This document shows positions 1 through 8,000 of a stretch of 23,624 nucleotides of DNA, one piece after another. A model generated the notes under the pieces. That model did not search any database. It saw only the letters and a program-made list of their open reading frames with translations, and had not been told where the DNA came from. Position numbers and translations under genes: made by a program. This DNA is from Verrucomicrobiota bacterium (lineage in GTDB: Bacteria; Verrucomicrobiota; Verrucomicrobiia; Verrucomicrobiales; Verrucomicrobiaceae), in contig VFKY01000308.1 in the NCBI GenBank assembly GCA_009885275.1, positions 1-23,624 of the forward strand, read 5' to 3'. The stretch's first letter is position 1. Each line of letters begins with the position of its first letter.

Positions 1-569
1 AGCGTAACCACTGATGCAGGAACTGGCGGCGCAACGGCTACTGGCGCTGGCGGCGTAACCACTGGTGCAGGAACTGGCGGCGCAACAGCGACTGGCGCTG
101 GCGGCGTTAATGGTTGCGGTGGACGAGGTGGGACCACTGAAACAGGTGTTGATATAGAACGGGTAACAGGTGGTGTAAGTATAGACGGAGTCACCGGCGC
201 AGGAGTCGCGGGGGCTGAGGCTGCCGCAGCAGCAGCCATCGTCGGTATCGGCATAGTGTCCAGTTTAACAAAGCCACTCGCACGACTCAAAGGCTTTGGC
301 GGAAGCTGAACCGGAGATGTAGCTGGGCGCGCGGATGGCGCTGGAAGCGGTGAACCAGGCAATTGAATAGACGTTGTAGACCTTACTGGAGCAGCTAGAG
401 ATCCAGCTATAACAGGCACCGGTGTTGTCAGTTCTTTAGGTTGAGTCAGTCCGGCACCCGGTCTAGCACGGAGCGTAATACGCACTGTTTCCTTTTTTAA
501 AGGCACCGCAGAAGTCTTCTGAGATGGAGGCGGCGGTGGCTGTGGGGACGGGTTGTTGGGATCGCTCAT
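1..569 (-). CDS. Proline/alanine-rich protein, N-terminal part (runs off the left edge)
   Basis: The frame is open from an ATG at 567-569 to the window edge, giving 189 codons with no stop, so the C-terminus is missing. It begins MSDPNNPSPQPPPPPSQK, followed by a charged block PLKKETVRITLRARP (residues 22-36), then low-complexity sequence rich in Pro, Ala, Val and Thr. No signal peptide, membrane segment or catalytic motif is visible in this part. The last visible residues are a 17-residue repeat encoded by 51-bp DNA repeats. I recall proteins with a similar 'PLKKETVRI' start as conserved hypotheticals in Verrucomicrobiota, but this is from memory. A disordered linker or tail is likely; the function is unknown. 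It is divergent from the epimerase gene at 725. Codon choice within the repeats varies, which supports real coding. Confidence 0.75.
   Translation of the reverse strand, partial: MSDPNNPSPQPPPPPSQKTSAVPLKKETVRITLRARPGAGLTQPKELTTPVPVIAGSLAAPVRSTTSIQLPGSPLPAPSARPATSPVQLPPKPLSRASGFVKLDTMPIPTMAAAAAASAPATPAPVTPSILTPPVTRSISTPVSVVPPRPPQPLTPPAPVAVAPPVPAPVVTPPAPVAVAPPVPASVVT
4..105. repeat. Two tandem 51-bp repeats inside the Pro-rich gene
   Basis: Units at 4-54 and 55-105 differ at only four positions or so. On the minus strand each encodes TPPAPVAVAPPVPAPVV (one copy has Ser for the second-last Pro). The repeat may continue beyond the left edge, so the copy number is unknown. The in-frame 51-bp length keeps the reading frame open. 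Confidence 0.85.
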
Positions 570-724
570 AATGAAAACTTTTTATCAAAGAAACAGCAGT
601 TCCCATGATTTTCAAAAAATATTAGCCTTTTGACCTATAAATCGTCAATATCTTTCTCAATTTTCATGGGGAACTTTTACTTGCGAGTTCTGTGCCATGC
701 CGCTAGGGAACCCATCACCTTGCT

Positions 725-1687
725 ATGAAAGTTCTCATTACCGGCGGCGCAGGCTTTATTGGATCACACACGGCAGAGCGATTGCTCGCCCAAAATGTAG
801 AGGTTGGTATTTTTGATAACTTCAATGATTACTACGCTCCTGACATCAAAAGAGAGAACCTACGCGTCATCCGTGACCGCATCACGCTGCACGAGGGAGA
901 CCTCCGAGATCCCGCCTTTGTTGAACAAACTTTTGCCCAAGGCTACTACGATGCAATCATCCACCTTGCTGCCCGAGCTGGGGTACGCCCGTCAATCGAG
1001 CAACCCGAGTTATATATAGACACCAATATCAAGGGCACATTCTATCTTCTTGAAGCTTGTAAACATCATGGCGTGAAAAAATTTGTATTCGCCAGCAGTT
1101 CTTCTGTTTACGGCGTGAACAAGAAAGTTCCCTTCTCGGAAGAAGACCCTATTTTACAAACCATCAGCCCTTATGCGATGACTAAAATGGCAGGTGAGCA
1201 GATGTGCTCAAACTACTCAGCGCTAAGTGACATCCGCACCGTCTGCCTTAGATTTTTCACAGTTTACGGGCCGCGCCAGCGTCCTGACCTTGCAATTTCG
1301 AAATTCACTAAGCTTATCCTCGATAACAAGCCCATCGATCGTTATGGTAAGGGTGACACGGCCCGCGACTACACCTTTATTAGCGATATTGTTGACGGCA
1401 TCATCAGCGCCTTACACTACAATCAGGGGCCAATGTGTAGCATTTTCAATCTTGGGGGGTCACAAACGGTCACACTCAATGAATTAATTGGCTCCATTGA
1501 GAGCGCTCTTGGCAAAAAGGCCGTCATCAATGAAATGCCGGAGCAACCTGGTGACGTGCCTCTGACGAGCGCGAATGTAAGCAAAGCTTCTCAACTTCTG
1601 AATTTCAAACCCACCACTCATATTGATACCGGTATTCCGAGGTTTGTGGAATGGTTCCTTGAAATGAGAAAGCTGGGATTGCGGTAA
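725..1687 (+). CDS. NAD-dependent epimerase/dehydratase (UDP-glucuronate 4-epimerase-like)
   Basis: An extended short-chain dehydrogenase of 320 residues, the normal length. The Rossmann NAD-binding motif GGAGFIG is at residues 7-13, the SSSSVYG strand with the likely catalytic Ser is at 124-130, and the YxxxK pair is Y150/K154. Family features RFFTVYGPRQRPD (177-189) and RYGKGDTARDYTFISD (206-221) resemble UDP-glucuronate 4-epimerases and related UDP-sugar epimerases, which invert C4 of a nucleotide sugar in the cytoplasm for polysaccharide synthesis. The exact substrate cannot be read from sequence; a dTDP-glucose dehydratase is less likely. It stands alone, with about 155 bp upstream shared with the divergent Pro-rich gene. 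The ATG gives an N-terminus starting directly at the first beta strand. No Shine-Dalgarno is seen. Confidence 0.9.
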   Translation: MKVLITGGAGFIGSHTAERLLAQNVEVGIFDNFNDYYAPDIKRENLRVIRDRITLHEGDLRDPAFVEQTFAQGYYDAIIHLAARAGVRPSIEQPELYIDTNIKGTFYLLEACKHHGVKKFVFASSSSVYGVNKKVPFSEEDPILQTISPYAMTKMAGEQMCSNYSALSDIRTVCLRFFTVYGPRQRPDLAISKFTKLILDNKPIDRYGKGDTARDYTFISDIVDGIISALHYNQGPMCSIFNLGGSQTVTLNELIGSIESALGKKAVINEMPEQPGDVPLTSANVSKASQLLNFKPTTHIDTGIPRFVEWFLEMRKLGLR

Positions 1688-1786
1688 ATTGAGCCCTTGG
1701 GTGTCTCACTCGGAACTTAATTACCTAGAAGCTTAGTTGCCAGCTCAGTGATGTTGCGGAATCATGACTATACTTGATCATTCCCC

Positions 1787-2938
1787 ATGACTGCTTTCCC
1801 CAACTCCGTCATCGAACTTGCACAGGCCCTTGTGCGCATTCCTTCCGTAAACCCAGATGGGGAGCAGGGAATTGAGTATACAGGCGAACAGCTATGCGCA
1901 GAATATGTTGGGGAGTTTCTCAAGGCGTGCGGGGCTGAGGTGGTAGTAGAAGATGTGTTGCCCATGCGTCCGAATGTCATTGGCCGTTTTCCGACCGATG
2001 GTAAAATCAAACCTCGCATCTTGTTTGGTCCGCATCTCGATACCGTGGGTGTGGGAGGCATGACGATACCTCCATTCGGCGGGGAATTACGTGACGGAAA
2101 GCTTTGGGGTCGCGGGGCCTGCGATACTAAAGGTCCTATGTCTGCCATGCTTTGGGCACTTTGGGAGTTGCGCCATGAAATTGCCAGCTTGCCAGTGGAA
2201 GTACATTTTGCGGGCTTTATGTCGGAAGAGTCTGATCAGCATGGGTCGCGTCATTTTGCAAAGCATCACGGTGCGGACTATGACTTTGCCATCATCGCTG
2301 AACCGACAAACCTTGAAACGGTCTTCAAACACAAAGGCTGCCTGTGGGCTGACATTGAAACGTTCGGAGTGGCGTTGCATGGATCACGTCCTGAACTCGG
2401 TGAAAACGCCATTGTGAAAATGGCCAAACTTATCAAAGCGCTCGACGGCTCCTTCCGAGCTCAACTCAAAGAGGCCAGCGGAGAAGACCCATGGCTCGGA
2501 CAGAGCACGATCAGTCTTGGCATGATCCGCGGAGGAACTCGCCCCAACATTACAGCGGATCGCTGTGAACTCACTGTGGATATTCGCTTCACACCTCCGA
2601 TTGCTGCTCTCGGGGGACCATTGAAACTTCTAGAGACTTTTGTGAAGCTCGAAGACTCCACCGCAAAAGTAAGTCCTCGCGGTCAGGCTTCTCCATGTCT
2701 AAATACAGATCCTGAGAATAAATATGTGCAGACTTTATTGAAAAATGGTGCGGCGCTCACGGGTGCTCCATGGTTTTGTGATGCTGCCTTCCTTGCTGAA
2801 AGCGGCGTTCCCGCTGTGGCTATTGGCCCTGGTTCCATTACCCAAGCACACACGAAAGATGAATGGATTGACTGTGAAGAACTACAACGAGGTGCTAGCT
2901 TTTTTGTAAAATTCCTAAAGTCTTTCAAGAGCACTTAA
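1787..2938 (+). CDS. M20 family metallopeptidase (ArgE/DapE/CPG2-like deacylase)
   Basis: 383 residues, the usual size for M20 di-zinc hydrolases. Predicted metal ligands and catalytic residues are all present: H83 in GPHLDTV, D113 in RGACDTKG, E147-E148 in MSEES, E172 in AEPT, and H355 in QAHTKDEW. The dimerisation (lid) domain lies at about residues 185-295, with the family loop ALHGSRPELGENAI (196-209). Such enzymes remove acyl groups from amino acids (acetylornithine, succinyl-diaminopimelate) or cut dipeptides. The 'GPGSITQAHTKDEW' ending favours the ArgE/DapE side, but the substrate is not certain and no arginine or lysine gene is adjacent. The stop codon overlaps the stop of the convergent STAS gene by 3 nt. 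A TATACT box at 1769-1774 is only about 12 nt from the ATG, so the leader may be very short. Confidence 0.9.
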   Translation: MTAFPNSVIELAQALVRIPSVNPDGEQGIEYTGEQLCAEYVGEFLKACGAEVVVEDVLPMRPNVIGRFPTDGKIKPRILFGPHLDTVGVGGMTIPPFGGELRDGKLWGRGACDTKGPMSAMLWALWELRHEIASLPVEVHFAGFMSEESDQHGSRHFAKHHGADYDFAIIAEPTNLETVFKHKGCLWADIETFGVALHGSRPELGENAIVKMAKLIKALDGSFRAQLKEASGEDPWLGQSTISLGMIRGGTRPNITADRCELTVDIRFTPPIAALGGPLKLLETFVKLEDSTAKVSPRGQASPCLNTDPENKYVQTLLKNGAALTGAPWFCDAAFLAESGVPAVAIGPGSITQAHTKDEWIDCEELQRGASFFVKFLKSFKST

Positions 2939-3477
2939 CTTTGACCGGCACCAGCCGCTGCCTTTTCCTGCACTTCCTTTTCAAGAAACTCGATCACATC
3001 TTTGAAGCGAGCCACATTACTTTCATTGGCCTGTGTCAAAGCTTCATGAGCCTCAAGCACATGCTCTGCCTGTTCTGTCTTGGTGCATGGCGTGGGCTCA
3101 AGACAAGCATCTAATTCATCGCTAACTTGCTTGCGTTCGCTGATATGACGAGAGTCATCGCTATCAACATCAAGAATGTGATCTAAACCAAGATTACTCA
3201 GTAATTGTTTATTGCGTGCGTTAGCATTGAGAATACAAACTTCACCGGCACCAAGTTCACGCAGATGCAGGGCCGCTCCGGTCAAGGTTCCTAGAAAAGT
3301 GCTGTCCATGATGGGGCAACGCTCCAGATCCACCACAAAATGACGCGATCCTTGATCCATAAGCGTCTGAAGACAGCGTTTAACCTGTACACTGTTTTGA
3401 AATGATCCTTTTCCTTCCACCCGCATCCAAAACAAAGATCCAATTTTTCCTACAAGTATGGGTGCGGGTGAGGTCAT
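2935..3477 (-). CDS. STAS-domain protein (anti-sigma factor antagonist-like)
   Basis: 180 residues. Residues about 6-105 fit a STAS fold: a beta strand start, helix with QNSVQVKRCLQTLM, then HFVVDLERCPIMDSTFLGTL (46-65), where D58-S59 matches the conserved Asp-Ser of SpoIIAA/RsbV-type proteins; Ser59 is the candidate phosphorylation site. Known family members bind an anti-sigma kinase and free a sigma factor when unphosphorylated. A charged, probably helical C-terminal extension (about 108-180, ending AAAGAGQS) is not part of a standard STAS protein, which is about 110 residues long. No anti-sigma kinase, phosphatase or sigma factor gene is adjacent, so it is an orphan here. ABC or lipid-transport STAS partners are also absent. 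The fold assignment is good; the pathway is unknown. Confidence 0.8.
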   Translation of the reverse strand: MTSPAPILVGKIGSLFWMRVEGKGSFQNSVQVKRCLQTLMDQGSRHFVVDLERCPIMDSTFLGTLTGAALHLRELGAGEVCILNANARNKQLLSNLGLDHILDVDSDDSRHISERKQVSDELDACLEPTPCTKTEQAEHVLEAHEALTQANESNVARFKDVIEFLEKEVQEKAAAGAGQS

Positions 3478-3662
3478 GAAGATGGGGATGCTTTATAAAT
3501 AATTGGAGTCACGACCTCTTCAATAATGAGCAACTCTAGACTTTCGCGCACTCTTGACACAAGCGAAAACATTCGCTCGTGGATGATAATAGGATTGGGA
3601 GGGAATTAGTTTCATCAAGTAATATATGTTTGACCAAAAGATTGCTTGCGGACTGCGAACGC

Positions 3663-3690
3663 AAAAAAACGCGTGCTTTTTCAACACGCG
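3663..3690 (-). terminator. Rho-independent terminator after the lipoprotein gene
   Basis: Minus-strand RNA forms a 6-bp all-G/C/A/U stem CGCGTG (3690-3685) with CACGCG (3675-3670) and a 9-nt loop, followed directly by seven U (3669-3663). It starts 15 nt after the stop codon of the 3705-4205 gene. Confidence 0.85.
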
Positions 3691-3704
3691 CAACAGGGAA
3701 GTAA

Positions 3705-4205
3705 TTACTCCCAGAGATAAGAGTTGTAATGCGTTATCTCATCCTTGCCACGAACAAGGCTGACACGCCAAGCGATTATAGGACCATTAGTTACAAACGT
3801 CTGTCCAATGAATGAGAACTTCGTCACGTTTTTGCGTTTAATATCCGTGACTTCTTCTGTGATTGATTTAATCGCCATCCCTGAAACTTTCGTGCGATAT
3901 TCAAGACGGACTGTCACTGGTTGTGACCGATCTTCCGCTTGCCAGAATATGGTAAAATAGTCGCCCTGGCGCTCCAAGCGTTCGACGTTGCTGATAGCGC
4001 CGTGAAGGAGTGCGTTGCGCTCAAATATATAGGATGGGTCTACCGCAATAACCGGTTTAGTAATATCATGAAGGTGATAGGGATTCACCTTGGTGATCGT
4101 ACCGCCGTTGCCAGGTGATTTAGTGCTGATACACGATGCCATTAGCAAAACAAGACTTGCTGCCAGTAATAGCCGAGGGAGTGAGGCAAAATTGGATGAA
4201 CTCAT
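3705..4205 (-). CDS. Predicted lipoprotein of unknown function
   Basis: 166 residues with a type II signal peptide: basic R11, hydrophobic LLLAASLVLL, and lipobox M22-A23-S24-C25, so the mature protein would be lipid-anchored at Cys25. The mature part (about 140 residues) is beta-rich, for example DYFTIFWQAEDRS, VTVRLEYRTK and IIAWRVSLVRG. The strand pattern faintly resembles the small YcfL/DUF1425 lipoproteins, but I do not regard this as an identification. Downstream on the same strand is a strong terminator; upstream is rsuA, 78 nt away, with a good -35/-10 pair just before the ATG. It therefore probably has its own promoter. Function unknown. Confidence 0.8.
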   Translation of the reverse strand: MSSSNFASLPRLLLAASLVLLMASCISTKSPGNGGTITKVNPYHLHDITKPVIAVDPSYIFERNALLHGAISNVERLERQGDYFTIFWQAEDRSQPVTVRLEYRTKVSGMAIKSITEEVTDIKRKNVTKFSFIGQTFVTNGPIIAWRVSLVRGKDEITHYNSYLWE

Positions 4206-4214
4206 AATCGAGCC

Positions 4215-4242
4215 AGAATAGGAGCCACGACACGGATGTCAA
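4215..4242 (-). promoter_or_regulatory. Candidate sigma-70 promoter of the lipoprotein gene
   Basis: Minus strand: -35 TTGACA (4242-4237, perfect consensus), 16-nt spacer, -10 TATTCT (4220-4215, 4 of 6). The -10 ends only 9 nt before the ATG at 4205, so transcription would begin about 2-4 nt before the start codon, an almost leaderless mRNA. Confidence 0.5.
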
Positions 4243-4283
4243 CTCGTGCGCGGGAAAAGAATACGAAGAGCTGCATTTCTCCT

Positions 4284-4985
4284 TTATGGCAAAGCTGGAA
4301 ATGGAAGCAATTGATGTTCACCAACCTTCAAATCGGCTAATTCATAGGCCCCGAAGCGAGAGCGATGCAGCTTGACCACATGCCAGCCCTGACTGGCAAA
4401 CATCCGCCGCACCTGATGATAGCGCCCCTCGGTTAGTGTTACCGTGGCTAGCTTATCCCCTAAAATTTTCAGACACGCTGGCAGACATGGCTTGTCCTCT
4501 CCTCTTAATTGAACAGTGCCGCTAGCAAAAATTTCCACTAGTTTCACGTCCAGCGATGCATCCACTTCTACTTCGTAAATCTTTTCCACGAGTGCCTTAG
4601 GCGATGTCCAACGCTGCACCAGCAAACCTTGATCGGTGATCAAAAGTAAGCCGCTGGTATCTTTATCGAGTCGCCCGACACTCGTAACGGCGGGATTACG
4701 CTTCAGCCAACGAGGGGGCAAAAGCTCATAAATCGTGGGGCCCTCATCACTGGCATGGGTACAGACATAACCCAAAGGCTTGTGCAGCAAAGCCAGAAGT
4801 CCTTCCGGTGCTTCCAAAGGCTCTCCGCGCACGAGGACATCACTAGAAATCGCTTTGTGTTCCGGCTCCGTCACCACAACGCCACGCACGGTAACGTTTC
4901 CGCGATCCACCAACCCCATGGCTTCACGTCTGGAGCCGTAACCCAGTGAAGCTAGCATTTGATCAAGTCGTCGTGGTTTGCTCAT
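4284..4985 (-). CDS. rsuA: Pseudouridine synthase, RsuA family (16S rRNA or 23S rRNA modification)
   Basis: 233 residues with the family layout: S4 RNA-binding domain at about 3-60 (RRLDQMLASLGYGSRREA), then the catalytic domain with GRLDKDTSGLLL (104-115), where D107 is the catalytic Asp. The C-terminal motif EGRYHQVRRMF (186-196) followed by LHRSRFGAYEL is typical of the RsuA/RluB/E/F group. These enzymes isomerise uridine to pseudouridine in rRNA; RsuA proper modifies 16S U516. RluE or RluF specificity cannot be excluded, so the symbol is tentative. The gene starts 27 nt after the uvrA stop and is probably cotranscribed with it. No Shine-Dalgarno is visible before the ATG. Confidence 0.88.
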   Translation of the reverse strand: MSKPRRLDQMLASLGYGSRREAMGLVDRGNVTVRGVVVTEPEHKAISSDVLVRGEPLEAPEGLLALLHKPLGYVCTHASDEGPTIYELLPPRWLKRNPAVTSVGRLDKDTSGLLLITDQGLLVQRWTSPKALVEKIYEVEVDASLDVKLVEIFASGTVQLRGEDKPCLPACLKILGDKLATVTLTEGRYHQVRRMFASQGWHVVKLHRSRFGAYELADLKVGEHQLLPFPALP

Positions 4986-5012
4986 GAATTTAAAAAAATA
5001 TCCTTCAATGAA

Positions 5013-8000
5013 TTACTTGCTGGCAAGTATTGCCTTCAGAAACGCCCCTGTCCTGCTCTCTTTGCATTTAATGATTTGTTCCGGAGTTCCCGCAACGACA
5101 AGCTTGCCACCATGCTCCCCAGCCTCGGGACCGATATCCACAACATAATCCGCTTCAGCCACGACATCGAGATGATGCTCTATCACAATCACGGTGTGCC
5201 CCTCATCGACCAAGCGATGCAGCACATCAATCAAGCGACGGACATCTGCATGATGTAACCCGATGGTGGGTTCTTCAATAATGTAAAGATTGCGCTTTTT
5301 TGTCTGCAAGCCCTTCATCCTTTCGTTGATGGTCCGACCTTGCCCAGCATTAAGTTCGGTCACTAACTTCAGGCGTTGCGCTTCGCCGCCACTGAGCGTC
5401 GGACTGGGTTGTCCGAGTTGGAGATACCCCAGCCCTGTATCCGTCAATAATTGCAACGGGCGGCTGATCTTAGGAAGACTTGAGAAAAATTCCGCAGCTT
5501 CGGTAATACTCATGCGCAGCACTTCGCCTATGTTCTTTTCGCGATATAATATCTCCAGTGTAGCGACATTAAATCGTAAACCTTGGCACACTTCACAATG
5601 CACCCTCGTGGTCGGAAGAAAGTTCATCTCGACTTTGATCTCTCCATTGCCACTGCAGGTGTCACAGCGCCCTCCCTCTGTATTGAATGAAAAGCGACCC
5701 GCTTCAAAACCACGCGCTCGTGCCGCTGGCACCTGGGCAAACAATTTTCGGATGTCATCCCAAACGCCTACATAAGTAGCGGGGCATGAACGCGAAGTCT
5801 TCCCAATCGGCGATTGATCCACTTCATAGGCCGCGGCAATTTGGTCAGCGCCTTCGATGGATTTCCATGTTTTCCGTTCTTTGCATTTAGTTCCAGGTTT
5901 ACTCAAGGCGAGCTTAACTGCCGGATAGAGAGAACCGCGAATAAGCGAACTTTTACCGCTGCCGCTCACCCCTGTTACCGCAGATAAACGTCCAATAGGC
6001 AGCGCGACTTCGACATCCCGAAGATTATGCGCTGACGCACCTTTGATCTTAAGCCATTTGCCGCTGAGATCCAGGGGAGGTAAGCCTCTTCGTTCTCCAC
6101 GCAGTGGATGTTTCATCGCCTCGCGCAATGCTTTACCGGTTGCAGATGCTTTATTTTTTTCGATCTGCTTGATCGTGCCCATTGCTGTAATTTCGCCGCC
6201 ATATCGGCCCGCACCAGGGCCAAGATCAATAATTGTATCCGCTCGTTTCATCGTTTCTTCATCATGCTCGACGACGAGTAATGAATTGCCCTTGTCGCGC
6301 AATGCTAAAAGTGTATTGAGCAATCGCTCGTTGTCACGTGGATGCAAGCCTATGGTCGGTTCATCCAAAACATATAGAACTCCTCGAAGATTGGACCCAA
6401 GCTGCGAAGCCAATCGAATACGTTGTGATTCACCACCGCTCAGTGTGTCTGCGCTACGGTTGAGTTGGAGATAACCGAGTCCTACTTCGTGCATGAATCG
6501 AAGTCGCTGAGCGATCTCTAAAAGGATGTCATGAGAAATCTCCGCATGCACTCCTTGAAACTTTATCGACGCCATTTTTTCTCCTGCGCGTTCTGCAGAA
6601 AGACTCACCACATCTTCCAATCTCACACCATGAACTTTCACCGCCCGAGCAATGGGATTAAGTCTGCTACCTTCACATGCAGCACAAGTGGATCGCTCAT
6701 GCTCTTCGCTATCAAACTTCCGTTCTTCCTCCATCTCGGCCTCCAAAAGGGAAACATCATCCCGACGTGTTTCATCAGATATCTTCGGCAGCGTAACCCC
6801 AAAACCACGACATTCTTTGCACCAACCATGCGGGCTATTGAAGGAGAATAGACGGGGATCAAGTTCTTCAAAAGAGATGCCGCAATCCGGACAGCTCATC
6901 TCCGTGTTCAGCACCTGAATCGACTTGTTTGTTAAACGCACCTTCATCGTCCCTTTACCGAGCTTTAATGCTTTTTCAATCATGGGACGCAGTGACGTAG
7001 TGGTGACACTGCGATCGGTTCGACCGATCACGGCATCAATGGTGTGCTCCTTGAATCGTTCAAGTTTTTTGAAACCTTCAACCTCACGAAACTCCCCATC
7101 TACCAGTAGTGTGTCTATGCCCTGTTTACCGGCAAACTCTGCGACATCGGTGTGAAATCCTTTTCTTCCCTTTACCAGTGGGGCCAAGAGATGCACCAAG
7201 GATTTTCGAGCCAAGCTCTCTACGGTCTTGACGATGGCCGTGACGCTTTGTTTTTCTACAGCAACATTGCAGGCAGGACAGAATTGAGTTCCAACCTTCG
7301 CATAAAGGAGTCGCAAAAAATGATACACTTCCGTGACCGTGGCCACACTACTTTTTCCGCTCCCGCGCGACACCCGTTGCTCAATGGCCACGGTGGGGGG
7401 AACTCCGGTGATCAAGTCCACCTCGGGCTTTTCCATTTGCTCAACAAACGTACGCGCATAAACTGACATACTGTCGAGAAAACGTCGCTGCCCCTCGGCG
7501 AAAACCAAATCAAAGGCGAGCGATGACTTGCCGCTTCCGCTCAATCCGGTGACCACCACGAGCTGATCGCGCGGGATGTCCAAACTCAAGTTCTTTAGGT
7601 TGTGCTCGCGGGCCCCACGTATCGATATGGAGTTCGACGATGCGGATACTTTCCTGCCATAGGATGCCCCTTCTTCCTTGAGCCCAGTCGATTCACCGAC
7701 GCGCTGACGCACCGACGCGCCAAGAGCCTCCGCCAGATATCTGCCTGTGTAAGAAGCTTCGCATTCTGCGACCGCTTCCGGTGTTCCGACCACGACCAAT
7801 GCGCCACCGTGCGATCCGCCTTCTGGGCCAAGATCAATCACCCAGTCAGCACATTTGATCACTTCGATATTATGCTCAATAATCAACGCGGTGTGCCCCT
7901 CATCAACGAGCCGTTGAATCAATTTCAACAATAGCGCGATATCATCGAAGTGCAGTCCCGTGGTTGGTTCATCAAGAAGAAACAAGCTTTTTAAAGGTAG

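Noticed and set aside
3562..3577. Perfect 6-bp hairpin AGCGAA/TTCGCT with a TTGACA just before it (3554 region)
   Set aside because: No -10 at a proper distance on the plus strand, no gene downstream on that strand, and no U-run; it may be chance in the 227-bp gap upstream of the STAS gene.
6652..6918. Many open frames antisense to uvrA (for example 88 and 106 codons)
   Set aside because: They mirror the high-coding uvrA strand, hold no recognisable domain, and lack starts with promoter or ribosome-site support.
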